The notes under the pieces were generated by a model. The model saw only the letters and a list, made by a program, of their open reading frames with translations. It ran no database searches and was not told the DNA's origin. A program made the position numbers and the translations under genes. Shown here piece after piece: positions 8,591 through 16,426 of a stretch of DNA of 64,000 bases; positions within the stretch are counted from its first letter, which is position 1; each line of letters begins with the position of its first letter. The DNA comes from Lachnospiraceae bacterium UBA3633 (GTDB lineage Bacteria > Bacillota > Clostridia > Lachnospirales > Lachnospiraceae): the NCBI GenBank assembly GCA_002374095.1, contig DFKY01000012.1, positions 46,351 to 110,350 of the forward strand, given 5' to 3'.

Positions 8591-9790
8591 TCAGTATTTA
8601 TAGTTTTTATATAATTCTTGAAATTTTGGAATAGCATTTTTTATTTGTGATTCATCGACACAATAAGCTATACGCACATAGCCTTTGACACCAAAGCTTG
8701 TGCTTGGCACGATAAGTAGATTTTGTTCAAGTGCTTTTTTAGAAAACTTTATATCATCATCTTCAAGTGCTTTTACGAAAAGATAGAAAGCACCCTCTGG
8801 TTTTATAACATCATATCCTATGCTTTTTAAATTGTTGTATAGGAAATTTGCATTGTTTTTATAGATATTTATGTCAGATGTAGATCCAAGTATGTCAGGA
8901 ATTATAAATTGGGAAAGAGATGGAGCACAGACATATCCAAGTGATCGACCTGCACCACATATTGCATTAAAAATTTTTTTACTATCAGCACAAAGTGGAT
9001 TTACAAGTATGTATCCAATCCTTTCTCCAGGAAGTGAGACAGATTTTGAAAATGAATAAGTGATGATAGAGTCATCATAATGGTTTGTTATAAATGGATA
9101 AGCATCATCACTATATATAAGTTCACGGTAAGGTTCATCAGAGATTAGATATATAGGATGATTGTATTCCTTTTCTTTTTCTTGTAGCACATTGCATATT
9201 ACCTCTATAATATGTTTTTTATATAGTACTCCTGTTGGATTATTTGGAGAATTAACTATAACGACAGATGTATTTTTAGTAATTTTATTTTTAAAATCAT
9301 TTATATCGGGATAAAAAGTACTCAAATTAGGTTTTATAGTTATACATTTTGCACCTGCATTTTTTATGAAGACTGTGTATTCTGGAAAATAAGGTGCAAA
9401 GAGTATAACTTCGTCATTGCTTGATGATGTAAGAGCTTTAAGTAGTATTGATAGAGCTGCGGCGGCTCCTGCTGTCATATATATGAGGTTTGGATCGGTT
9501 TTAGCATTGTAAGTAGAGTCTAAATATTTTGATATACATGTTCGTACATTTTTATCGCCTTCTGCAGAAGTATAGCCATGAAGGTTGATAAGCGAACTTT
9601 TGTCATCATTACTTATAAGCTTTATTATTGAATTTTTGACAGATTCTGGAGCTTTAATATTGGGGTTGCCGAGCGAAAAGTCATAAACCTTATCTTTTCC
9701 GTATTTTTCTTTAAGAATCTTGCCTTGTTCAAATAATTCTCGTATGGCAGACCGCTCTTTGCCAAGAATTGCCATAGTTTCGTTGATCAT
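8591..9790 (-). CDS. Class I/II pyridoxal-phosphate aminotransferase (probably aromatic/aspartate type)
   Basis: A 399-residue fold-type I aminotransferase. The PLP lysine lies in TYSFSKSVSLPGERIGY. Other marks are SPNNPTG, LISDEPYRELIY and the substrate-arginine motif near the end (VRIAYC). As first gene of the operon containing pheA and tyrA, it probably transaminates phenylpyruvate and 4-hydroxyphenylpyruvate; that substrate assignment is inference from context. It has the only strong ribosome site at the head of the operon (AGGAGG, 4 nt before ATG). The upstream DNA holds two palindromes that could be regulatory. Confidence 0.88.
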   Translation of the reverse strand: MINETMAILGKERSAIRELFEQGKILKEKYGKDKVYDFSLGNPNIKAPESVKNSIIKLISNDDKSSLINLHGYTSAEGDKNVRTCISKYLDSTYNAKTDPNLIYMTAGAAAALSILLKALTSSSNDEVILFAPYFPEYTVFIKNAGAKCITIKPNLSTFYPDINDFKNKITKNTSVVIVNSPNNPTGVLYKKHIIEVICNVLQEKEKEYNHPIYLISDEPYRELIYSDDAYPFITNHYDDSIITYSFSKSVSLPGERIGYILVNPLCADSKKIFNAICGAGRSLGYVCAPSLSQFIIPDILGSTSDINIYKNNANFLYNNLKSIGYDVIKPEGAFYLFVKALEDDDIKFSKKALEQNLLIVPSTSFGVKGYVRIAYCVDESQIKNAIPKFQELYKNYKY

Positions 9791-9800
9791 GTAGCCTCCT

Positions 9801-9853
9801 ATAACATATGTTATAGTATGTGTGTAAAAATAGTCATAGGGATGAACCCTATG
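9801..9853 (-). promoter_or_regulatory. Two inverted repeats in the leader of the aromatic operon
   Basis: A perfect 14-bp palindrome, ATAACATATGTTAT (9801-9814), lies just before the ribosome site. A stem-loop (CATAGGG, loop ATGAA, CCCTATG; 9835-9853) lies further upstream. Either could be an operator or an RNA structure controlling the operon. No T-box antiterminator motif and no clear -35/-10 pair is visible here, so the mechanism is unknown. Confidence 0.4.
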
Positions 9854-10033
9854 AGCCTTTATGTAATATATTATAGTAAATTTATAGAAAAATAGCTATA
9901 TTATATTAGCATTTTGGAAAAATAGTAAAAATGGTTATAGCAGATATAGATGAAAAATATATAAAATTATGATATAATAAAGAAGAAATTTTGCTATGCA
10001 GTAGATTATATTTTTAATGGAAGAAGGATAAAA

Positions 10034-10957
10034 ATGAAGAAAAAGAATGTTGATTTCTTAAAACTATTAAAGACAATATGTTGTGTCGTATTGGTTTTAA
10101 TAATGGTAAAGGTAGATATAGCAAAAGAGCTCTCTTATAAATCGTCATCAATTATAGGACCTACAGAAGAAAGTGTAGAGTCAAGTGCTGTAGCAGAGAC
10201 TGTGGCAGAGACTATAGTAGATAGCGCAGCATTAGAAGAGGTGCTTGATAAGTACAATAAAAATGTAGTGGCTAAGAAAAAGAGGAATTTCGCAAATCTA
10301 AAAGATAAAGATAAGTATTATTTTAAAGAAATAGAGAAACTATATCACAATGAAAAAGATGCGGCAAATTATCTTGATTTTGATATGACGACACTTAAAA
10401 GAAAGATATTGAATGATAGCTACTTTAAAACAAATATGACACTTTGTGGTGATAGTTACTGTGGATATCTTAATGATTATATGTTTAAGATAAAAGGTTT
10501 TGAAGGAAAAGTTAATGCAATTGCAGGAAGAAGCATACTTGAAAACAAAGATATATATATTGATGCAGTAAATAATGGCAAAGATATAATAGTGTTATCG
10601 ACTTCTGTCAATGATGTAATCGCCCAGACAGAACTCAAAGATTTTAAAAATGCAGTTGAAGAATTGTTTAAGCTTGCCTATGACAAAGGGAAACTGATAG
10701 TTGTGCATTCGTATTGTGATTTTTTTGATCCTGATAAAAAGAGTGCAAACTCTTCAATGAAATATGAAAAATTACCAAAATATTATGACTGGATATTTAT
10801 TATGAGTGCACGAAAATATGATAATGCAATATATGTTGATTGTAATGATATTATGAATCTTGCAAATCTAACAGATGGGCTCCACTACAATGCTAATTTT
10901 TATAAAGTGCTAGTTGATAGAATATATCACGATTTGCAGCAAAAGTTTGGATTTTAA
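10034..10957 (+). CDS. Membrane-anchored or secreted SGNH/GDSL-type hydrolase
   Basis: A 307-residue protein with one N-terminal hydrophobic segment (~residues 13-27), then a low-complexity Glu/Ala/Val stretch, then an SGNH-like domain. The block I motif is GDSYCGY, with Ser as the candidate nucleophile. A block III-like STSVNDV supplies Asn, and DGLHYN near the C-terminus supplies the Asp-His pair. This triad pattern is typical of esterases and acetylhydrolases that act on cell-surface polysaccharide; the actual substrate is unknown. AAGGA precedes the ATG, and a TATAAT at 9973-9978 may be its -10 box. It is divergent from the aromatic operon and has no obvious partner. Confidence 0.72.
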   Translation: MKKKNVDFLKLLKTICCVVLVLIMVKVDIAKELSYKSSSIIGPTEESVESSAVAETVAETIVDSAALEEVLDKYNKNVVAKKKRNFANLKDKDKYYFKEIEKLYHNEKDAANYLDFDMTTLKRKILNDSYFKTNMTLCGDSYCGYLNDYMFKIKGFEGKVNAIAGRSILENKDIYIDAVNNGKDIIVLSTSVNDVIAQTELKDFKNAVEELFKLAYDKGKLIVVHSYCDFFDPDKKSANSSMKYEKLPKYYDWIFIMSARKYDNAIYVDCNDIMNLANLTDGLHYNANFYKVLVDRIYHDLQQKFGF

Positions 10958-10965
10958 AGACTTTG

Positions 10966-11063
10966 TGCATAAAAATATGAAAATATTCACAAATTTTGCA
11001 TAAATATAAATAAATTTCTTGACAAAACACGATTTTATGATATAATTCTTGCATAAATATTCA
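10966..11063 (+). promoter_or_regulatory. Array of ArgR-like operator half/complete boxes
   Basis: Three copies of TGCATAAA occur at 10966, 10997 and 11050, spaced 31 and 53 bp apart, close to whole helical turns. The copy at 11050-11063 (TGCATAAATATTCA) fits the ArgR/AhrC box TGAAT-N4-ATTCA with one mismatch; the other two match the left half best. The genes behind include argG and argH, so arginine-responsive control is the natural reading. Confidence 0.6.
11019..11046 (+). promoter_or_regulatory. Sigma-A-type promoter of the transporter/argGH operon
   Basis: TTGACA at 11019-11024, 16-bp spacer, TATAAT at 11041-11046. A perfect 12-bp inverted repeat (AAAACACGATTT at 11024-11035, its complement at 11068-11079) brackets the -10 box and the downstream ARG-like box. 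It could be a second operator. Confidence 0.82.
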
Positions 11064-11098
11064 AAATAAATCGTGTTTTTTATTTAGGAGGAAATATT

Positions 11099-11905
11099 AT
11101 GAAAAAGATTACATCATTATTTTTAGTAAGTTTTATGGTTTTAGGACTTGTTGCATGTGCAAATAATGGAGGCAGTGCAGCAAGTACAGAAGCAGCAAGT
11201 ACAGAAGTAGCAGGCGAAGCAAATAACGAGGTAGCAGCTTCAACACAAAAATTGATTATGTGTACAAATGCTGAGTTCCCACCATATGAATATAAGGAAG
11301 GCGGAGAATTTCTCGGTATTGATGTAGAAGCAGCAAAATTAATTGGTGAAAAAATTGGTGCAGAAGTTGAGATACTTGATATAGCATTTGATTCACTTAT
11401 ACCAACAGTAAATAGTGGCAAAGCTGATTTCGCAATGGCAGGTATGACTGTTACAGAAGATAGACTTGAGAATGTAGATTTTTCTCATACGTATCAGACA
11501 GCAGTACAATCAATAATAGTTCCAGTAGATAGTGACATAGAATCAGATGCAGATCTTTACGATGGCAAGAAGATAGGAGTGCAACTTGGAACTACGGGTG
11601 ATATATACTGTACAGATGATTTTGGTGATGAAAATATATCAAGATATCCTAAGATTGTCGATGGTGTTCAAGCTATGAAGACAGGCGCTATAGATGCATG
11701 CGTAGTAGATGACCAAGTTGCAAAAGCAATTATTGCAAGTGATACAAGTTCATTTAAAATTCTTGAGACACCTTATGCAGAAGAAGAGTATGCAATAGCA
11801 GTAAAAAAAGGAAATAAAGAATTGCTTGACAAAATCAATGCTGCAATAGATGAGATAATGAGTAGTGGTGAACTTCAAGCTATAGTTGATAAGTATATAA
11901 AGTAA
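11099..11905 (+). CDS. Amino acid ABC transporter substrate-binding lipoprotein (SBP family 3)
   Basis: Surface lipoprotein that captures a polar amino acid and delivers it to the permease encoded next. It has a signal peptide with lipobox LVAC (Cys ~19), a short Ala/Ser/Thr linker, then the family 3 fold. Typical marks are TNAEFPPYEYKE, GIDVEAAKLIG, FAMAGMTVTEDR and a final helical segment ending in VDKYIK. Length (268) is normal. AGGAGG lies before the ATG. Linkage to argG/argH and the ArgR-like boxes suggest arginine or a precursor such as citrulline or ornithine as ligand, but that is inference. Confidence 0.93.
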   Translation: MKKITSLFLVSFMVLGLVACANNGGSAASTEAASTEVAGEANNEVAASTQKLIMCTNAEFPPYEYKEGGEFLGIDVEAAKLIGEKIGAEVEILDIAFDSLIPTVNSGKADFAMAGMTVTEDRLENVDFSHTYQTAVQSIIVPVDSDIESDADLYDGKKIGVQLGTTGDIYCTDDFGDENISRYPKIVDGVQAMKTGAIDACVVDDQVAKAIIASDTSSFKILETPYAEEEYAIAVKKGNKELLDKINAAIDEIMSSGELQAIVDKYIK

Positions 11906-11923
11906 TTTTTTTTAGTAAGTAAC

Positions 11924-12619
11924 ATGGAAAATATAATTAACGCATTAAAACTTAACCTCATAAAAGATAATCGATATATGTACTTGGTGGATGGACTTAA
12001 AAATACTATGATTATAACACTTTTTGCTACAATCATAGGCATTATACTTGGCCTTATTATAGCACTTATTCGTACCACCTATGACAATACAAAAAAACTT
12101 AAAGTTCTAAATGCTATCTGTCAAGTGTATATCACTATTATAAGAGGGACGCCAGTAGTTATACAACTTATGATACTTTTCTTTTGTATATTTACTTCAA
12201 GAAATGCAAGTGGAGTTATGATAGCTATCATAGGTTTTGGGATTAATTCAAGTGCATATGTTGCTGAAATCTTTAGGTCAGGTCTTATGTCTATAGATGT
12301 TGGACAGATGGAGGCAGGAAGATCGCTTGGGCTATCTTATACAAAGACTTTAAGATACATAATTATACCGCAAGCTTTTAAAGTGGTATTACCTGCACTT
12401 TGCAATGAGTTTATAGTTCTTATAAAGGAGACATCTGTTGCTGGGTATGTAGCAGTACAGGATCTTACTAAAGGTGGTGATATCATAAGGTCAAGAACTT
12501 ATGATGCATGGACGCCACTTTTAATAGTTGCAGGAGTATACCTTTTACTAACTTGTATATTTAGCTCTTTCGTTAAGAAACTTGAAGTAAGCCTTAGAAA
12601 AAATGAGAGACAGGGGTAA
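11924..12619 (+). CDS. Amino acid ABC transporter permease (HisM/GlnP type)
   Basis: A 231-residue inner membrane subunit with about five hydrophobic segments. It has the conserved permease loop that docks on the ATPase (SSAYVAEIFRSGLMSID, GQMEAGRSLGLSY). It follows the binding protein by 18 bp and precedes the ATPase by 8 bp. Only one permease gene is present, so the transporter probably works with a homodimeric membrane part, as in many Gram-positive polar amino acid systems. Confidence 0.93.
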   Translation: MENIINALKLNLIKDNRYMYLVDGLKNTMIITLFATIIGIILGLIIALIRTTYDNTKKLKVLNAICQVYITIIRGTPVVIQLMILFFCIFTSRNASGVMIAIIGFGINSSAYVAEIFRSGLMSIDVGQMEAGRSLGLSYTKTLRYIIIPQAFKVVLPALCNEFIVLIKETSVAGYVAVQDLTKGGDIIRSRTYDAWTPLLIVAGVYLLLTCIFSSFVKKLEVSLRKNERQG

Positions 12620-12627
12620 GAAAGTGT

Positions 12628-13365
12628 ATGGAGAATAAAAAATTACTTGAAATCAAAAACCTCTGCAAAAGTTTCGGAGATCATGATGTTCTTAAAGATA
12701 TCACTACTGACATATATGTGGGAGATGTACTTTGCCTTGTAGGACCAAGTGGAGGTGGAAAATCTACATTTTTAAGGACTTTAAATTTACTTGAAGAACC
12801 CACAAGTGGAAATATTCTTTTTGAGGGGATAGACATCACAGCAAAGGAAACTAATATTGATGAAGTGAGAAAAAAGATAGGGATGGTTTTTCAACACTTT
12901 AATCTTTTTCCGCATTTAAGTATAATGGAAAATATGACCCTTGCTCCTATACAAGTACTTAAAATGAGTGAGAGTGACGCAAAAAATAAAGCAAAAGAAT
13001 TGCTTGATAGGGTAGGGCTTATAGATAAGATAGATACATATCCAAGTATGCTATCAGGCGGACAGAAGCAAAGAGTTGCGATAGTAAGATCTCTCATGAT
13101 GAGTCCTGATGTGATGCTTTTCGATGAACCTACATCTGCTCTTGATCCAGAAATGGTAGGAGAGGTTCTTGATGTTATGAAGGAACTTGCTAAAACAAAA
13201 ATGACAATGGTTGTGGTAACACATGAGATGGGATTTGCAAAAGAAGTTGCCAATAGAGTTGCTTTCCTTGATGATGGAAAATTTGCATATGAAAATTCGC
13301 CAGAGCATTTCTTTGATAATCCTGACAATGAAAGATTAAAAAGTTTTTTGAGCAAAGTATTATAA
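12628..13365 (+). CDS. Amino acid ABC transporter ATP-binding protein (GlnQ type)
   Basis: Cytoplasmic ATPase that powers the uptake system. The 245 residues show Walker A GPSGGGKST, the Q-loop GMVFQHFNLFPHL, signature LSGGQKQRVAIVRSL, Walker B VMLFDEPTSALD and the switch His in VVVTHEMG. It lies 9 bp upstream of argG, so transport and arginine biosynthesis are one transcription unit. Confidence 0.95.
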   Translation: MENKKLLEIKNLCKSFGDHDVLKDITTDIYVGDVLCLVGPSGGGKSTFLRTLNLLEEPTSGNILFEGIDITAKETNIDEVRKKIGMVFQHFNLFPHLSIMENMTLAPIQVLKMSESDAKNKAKELLDRVGLIDKIDTYPSMLSGGQKQRVAIVRSLMMSPDVMLFDEPTSALDPEMVGEVLDVMKELAKTKMTMVVVTHEMGFAKEVANRVAFLDDGKFAYENSPEHFFDNPDNERLKSFLSKVL

Positions 13366-13374
13366 AGGAAAAGT

Positions 13375-14601
13375 ATGGATAAAAGTAAAATTAAAAAAAT
13401 AGTTTTAGCTTATAGCGGTGGTCTTGATACTTCAATAATTATACCATGGCTTAAAGAGAATTATGGTAATCCAGAAATAATAGCAGTCAGCGGTGATGTA
13501 GGACAGGGTGACGAGCTTTCTGGGCTTGAAGAAAAAGCCAAGAAGACAGGTGCATCAAAATTATATGTGCTTGATCTTAAGGATGATTATGTTGATAATT
13601 ACATAATTCCTACCATGAAAGCTGGAGCTGTGTATGAAGATTATCTTCTTGGCACAAGCCATGCAAGACCTTGTATAGCGAAAGGGCTTGTTGAGATAGC
13701 ACTTAAAGAAAAAGCCGATGCTATAGCTCATGGCTGTACAGGTAAAGGTAATGATCAAGTTCGATTTGAACTTGCAGTGAAGCACTTTGTTCCAGATATG
13801 CCTATTATTGCTCCTTGGCGTGAATGGAATATAAAATCACGAGAAGAAGAGATAGATTATGCCGAGAAACATAGTGTCCCACTTAAAATAAATAGAGAAA
13901 CTAATTATTCTAAAGATAAAAACTTGTGGCATCTTTCTCATGAAGGACTTGATCTTGAAGATATAGCAAATGAACCACAGTACGAGAAAGAAGGCTTTCT
14001 TGAGCTTGGCGTATCACCAGTTAAAGCAAAAGATGAGCCTACTTATATCACACTTGAATTTGATAAAGGTATACCAGTAGCACTTGATGGTAAGAAAGAT
14101 TCTGCATTAAATATAATCTTAAAACTCAATAAACTTGGTGGAGAAAATGGTATAGGACTGATTGATATAGTTGAAAATAGGCTTGTGGGCATGAAGTGTA
14201 GAGGAGTATATGAGACACCGGGTGGAACTATACTTTATAAGGCACATGAAGCACTTGAGTCAGTGTGTCTTGATAAGATGACACTTCATGAAAAACAAAG
14301 ACTTGCGATAACTTATGCTGAACTTGTCTACAATGGGCAGTGGTTTACAACACTTCGAGAGGCTCTTGCCGCATTTGTAGATAAAACTCAAGAAACTGTC
14401 ACAGGAAAAGTAAGACTTAAATTATATAAAGGCAATATCATAAAAGCAGGGATAGAGAGCCCATATTCACTTTATGATGAGTCAATATGCACATTTGGTG
14501 AAAGCGATTATAATCAAAAAGATGCTGAAGGATTTATTAATTTGTATGGTCTTCCTATACAAGTGAAGGCAAGACTTGATGCAAAGTTAAAGGGGAACTA
14601 A
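13375..14601 (+). CDS. argG: Argininosuccinate synthase
   Basis: Joins citrulline and aspartate using ATP, the penultimate step of arginine synthesis. The 408-residue protein opens with the PP-loop motif LAYSGGLDTSIII and carries HGCTGKGNDQVRFE and the AHEALESVCLDKMTLHEK segment. AAAGGA precedes the ATG. The stop codon overlaps the argH start by one base. Earlier arginine genes are not in this window, so the cell may also use imported citrulline through the upstream transporter (inference). Confidence 0.97.
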   Translation: MDKSKIKKIVLAYSGGLDTSIIIPWLKENYGNPEIIAVSGDVGQGDELSGLEEKAKKTGASKLYVLDLKDDYVDNYIIPTMKAGAVYEDYLLGTSHARPCIAKGLVEIALKEKADAIAHGCTGKGNDQVRFELAVKHFVPDMPIIAPWREWNIKSREEEIDYAEKHSVPLKINRETNYSKDKNLWHLSHEGLDLEDIANEPQYEKEGFLELGVSPVKAKDEPTYITLEFDKGIPVALDGKKDSALNIILKLNKLGGENGIGLIDIVENRLVGMKCRGVYETPGGTILYKAHEALESVCLDKMTLHEKQRLAITYAELVYNGQWFTTLREALAAFVDKTQETVTGKVRLKLYKGNIIKAGIESPYSLYDESICTFGESDYNQKDAEGFINLYGLPIQVKARLDAKLKGN

Positions 14602-15986
14602 TGAGTAAAAAAATGTGGGAAGGTAGAACGAGTGGCAAGACGAGTAAAATAGCCGATGAGTTCAATTCTTCTATAAATGTAGATAGAAGGATGTATAGAG
14701 AAGATATAGAGGGAAGCATAGCGCATGTTGCTATGCTTTCGCATTGTAAGATTATAAAAAAGAGTGAAGAAAAAAAGATAAAGGCCGCACTTATTAAAAT
14801 TTTAAATGATATAGATACAGGAAAGCTAAAGATAAGTGATGATGCTGAAGACATACATATGTTTGTAGAAGAAGTACTTACTAAAAGAATAGGAGACCTT
14901 GGTAAAAAACTTCATACAGCAAGAAGTAGAAATGATCAAGTAGCACTTGATGCAAGATTATACATGAGAAAAGAAATTATAAGCATTAATTTTCTTTTGG
15001 ATAAGATGATTGATACGATAATAAAGATTGCAGATGAAAATAGAGATACGATAATGCCAGGTTTTACTCATCTTCAGAAAGCTCAAGCTATAACATTTGC
15101 TCATTATATACTTGCTTATGGAATGATGTTTAAAAGAGATATGGAGAGACTTTATGACCTTTACAATAGAGTCAATGTATCTCCGATAGGAGCTCTTGCT
15201 CTTGCAGGAACAACCTACAAGACCGATAGAGTGTACGAAGCGAAACTTCTCAACTTTGATAGTGTGTGTGAAAATTCTATAGATGCAGTATCAGATAGAG
15301 ACTTTATAGTTGAATTTGCAAGTGATATTTCTATCATAGCTATGCATCTTTCAAGATTAGCTGAAGAAATTATAATATATACAAGTGGTGAATTTGATTA
15401 TATAGTTTTGTCAGATGAATTTACTACAGGATCGTCTATTATGCCACAGAAAAAGAATTCTGATATGGCAGAACTTGTGAGGGGGAAGACAGGAAGGGTG
15501 TACGGCAATCTTATCAATATTTTAACTATTCTTAAAGGACTTCCTCTTGCGTACAATAAAGATATGCAAGAAGATAAGGAACTAATATTTGATTCTATAG
15601 ATACAGTAAAGAATTCTTTAGTTATATTTGAATCAATGCTTGCCACGATGACAATCAATAAAGAAAGGATGAGAGAAGATGCTGCTACTGGATTTATCAA
15701 TGCGACAGATCTTGCAGATTATCTTGTGACTAAAGGAGTGCCTTTTCGAGATGCCTATAAGATTGCAGGACATATAGTGAGTTTTGCTTTGGAAGAAAAT
15801 AAAGATTCAAAGAATAATTATACTTTGGAAACTCTGCCACTTGAAACATATAAAAAGTTTTCAAAGAAGTTTGATGAGGACTTATATGATTTTATAAAGT
15901 TGGAGAATACAGTATATAGACGGACAAGTCTTGGTGGGGCATCTCCAAAAAATATAGATAGACAGATAAAATATTTGAAAAAATAA
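14601..15986 (+). CDS. argH: Argininosuccinate lyase
   Basis: Splits argininosuccinate to arginine and fumarate. The 461-residue enzyme of the fumarase/aspartase superfamily shows MWEGRTSGKTSKI at the start, LHTARSRNDQVALDARL, PGFTHLQKAQ and the signature loop GSSIMPQKKNSDMAEL with the catalytic Ser. It overlaps argG by one base (TAATG), so it is translationally coupled, with AAGGGG ahead. It is followed 11 bp later by a small membrane protein gene. Confidence 0.97.
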   Translation: MSKKMWEGRTSGKTSKIADEFNSSINVDRRMYREDIEGSIAHVAMLSHCKIIKKSEEKKIKAALIKILNDIDTGKLKISDDAEDIHMFVEEVLTKRIGDLGKKLHTARSRNDQVALDARLYMRKEIISINFLLDKMIDTIIKIADENRDTIMPGFTHLQKAQAITFAHYILAYGMMFKRDMERLYDLYNRVNVSPIGALALAGTTYKTDRVYEAKLLNFDSVCENSIDAVSDRDFIVEFASDISIIAMHLSRLAEEIIIYTSGEFDYIVLSDEFTTGSSIMPQKKNSDMAELVRGKTGRVYGNLINILTILKGLPLAYNKDMQEDKELIFDSIDTVKNSLVIFESMLATMTINKERMREDAATGFINATDLADYLVTKGVPFRDAYKIAGHIVSFALEENKDSKNNYTLETLPLETYKKFSKKFDEDLYDFIKLENTVYRRTSLGGASPKNIDRQIKYLKK

Positions 15987-15997
15987 TTGTATAAAGT

Positions 15998-16258
15998 ATG
16001 AAGCAAGAAGTGTTTAAAACATGGTCTTTAGTATTACAGCTTGGCATATCAATACTTGTACCAATACTTGTACTTGTGGCGATAGGTTGGTTTTTGAAAG
16101 AAAAAATGGGTATAGATATTATGCTTATACTTGTGATACTTGGTATGCTTTCGGGTGTAAGAAATACATATGTAATCTTGAAAAGCCACCTAGATAGTAT
16201 AAAAAAGGCAAAACCAAAGGAAAGCGAATTGCTTGCAAAACATAAAAAAAGCATATAG
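15998..16258 (+). CDS. AtpZ/AtpI-like small membrane protein
   Basis: An 86-residue protein with two hydrophobic segments separated by a short charged loop (WFLKEKMGID). It resembles the AtpZ/AtpI family normally encoded at the head of the F-type ATP synthase operon, where it aids c-ring assembly or magnesium/calcium movement. No atp genes are nearby; it rides behind argH and ends at a terminator. The family call rests on topology and the GVRNTYVIL-like ending of the second helix, so it is moderate. Confidence 0.6.
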   Translation: MKQEVFKTWSLVLQLGISILVPILVLVAIGWFLKEKMGIDIMLILVILGMLSGVRNTYVILKSHLDSIKKAKPKESELLAKHKKSI

Positions 16259-16268
16259 TGTAATGTGA

Positions 16269-16318
16269 TAAAAAGTTTAGAAATTATTAAAAATATCTAT
16301 AAACTTTTTATTTTTTTA
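16269..16318 (+). terminator. Terminator of the transporter-argGH operon
   Basis: An 11-bp perfect inverted repeat (TAAAAAGTTTA ... TAAACTTTTTA) with a 20-nt loop is followed by a T-rich run. The stem is A/T-rich, so it may be leaky. Confidence 0.65.
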
Positions 16319-16426
16319 TATGTATGTTATAATAAAAAAATAGGAAGTTAATAAAAAGTATTTATGAAAGATAGCTTTTCTGAATGAGATGAGATTAAGG
16401 TGTTTTATAGCAATAGGAGGGTTTCT

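Noticed and set aside
9790..10033. T-box or tryptophan-type leader for the aromatic operon
   Set aside because: The conserved T-box antiterminator sequence and a specifier loop are not visible on the minus strand; only simple palindromes are present.
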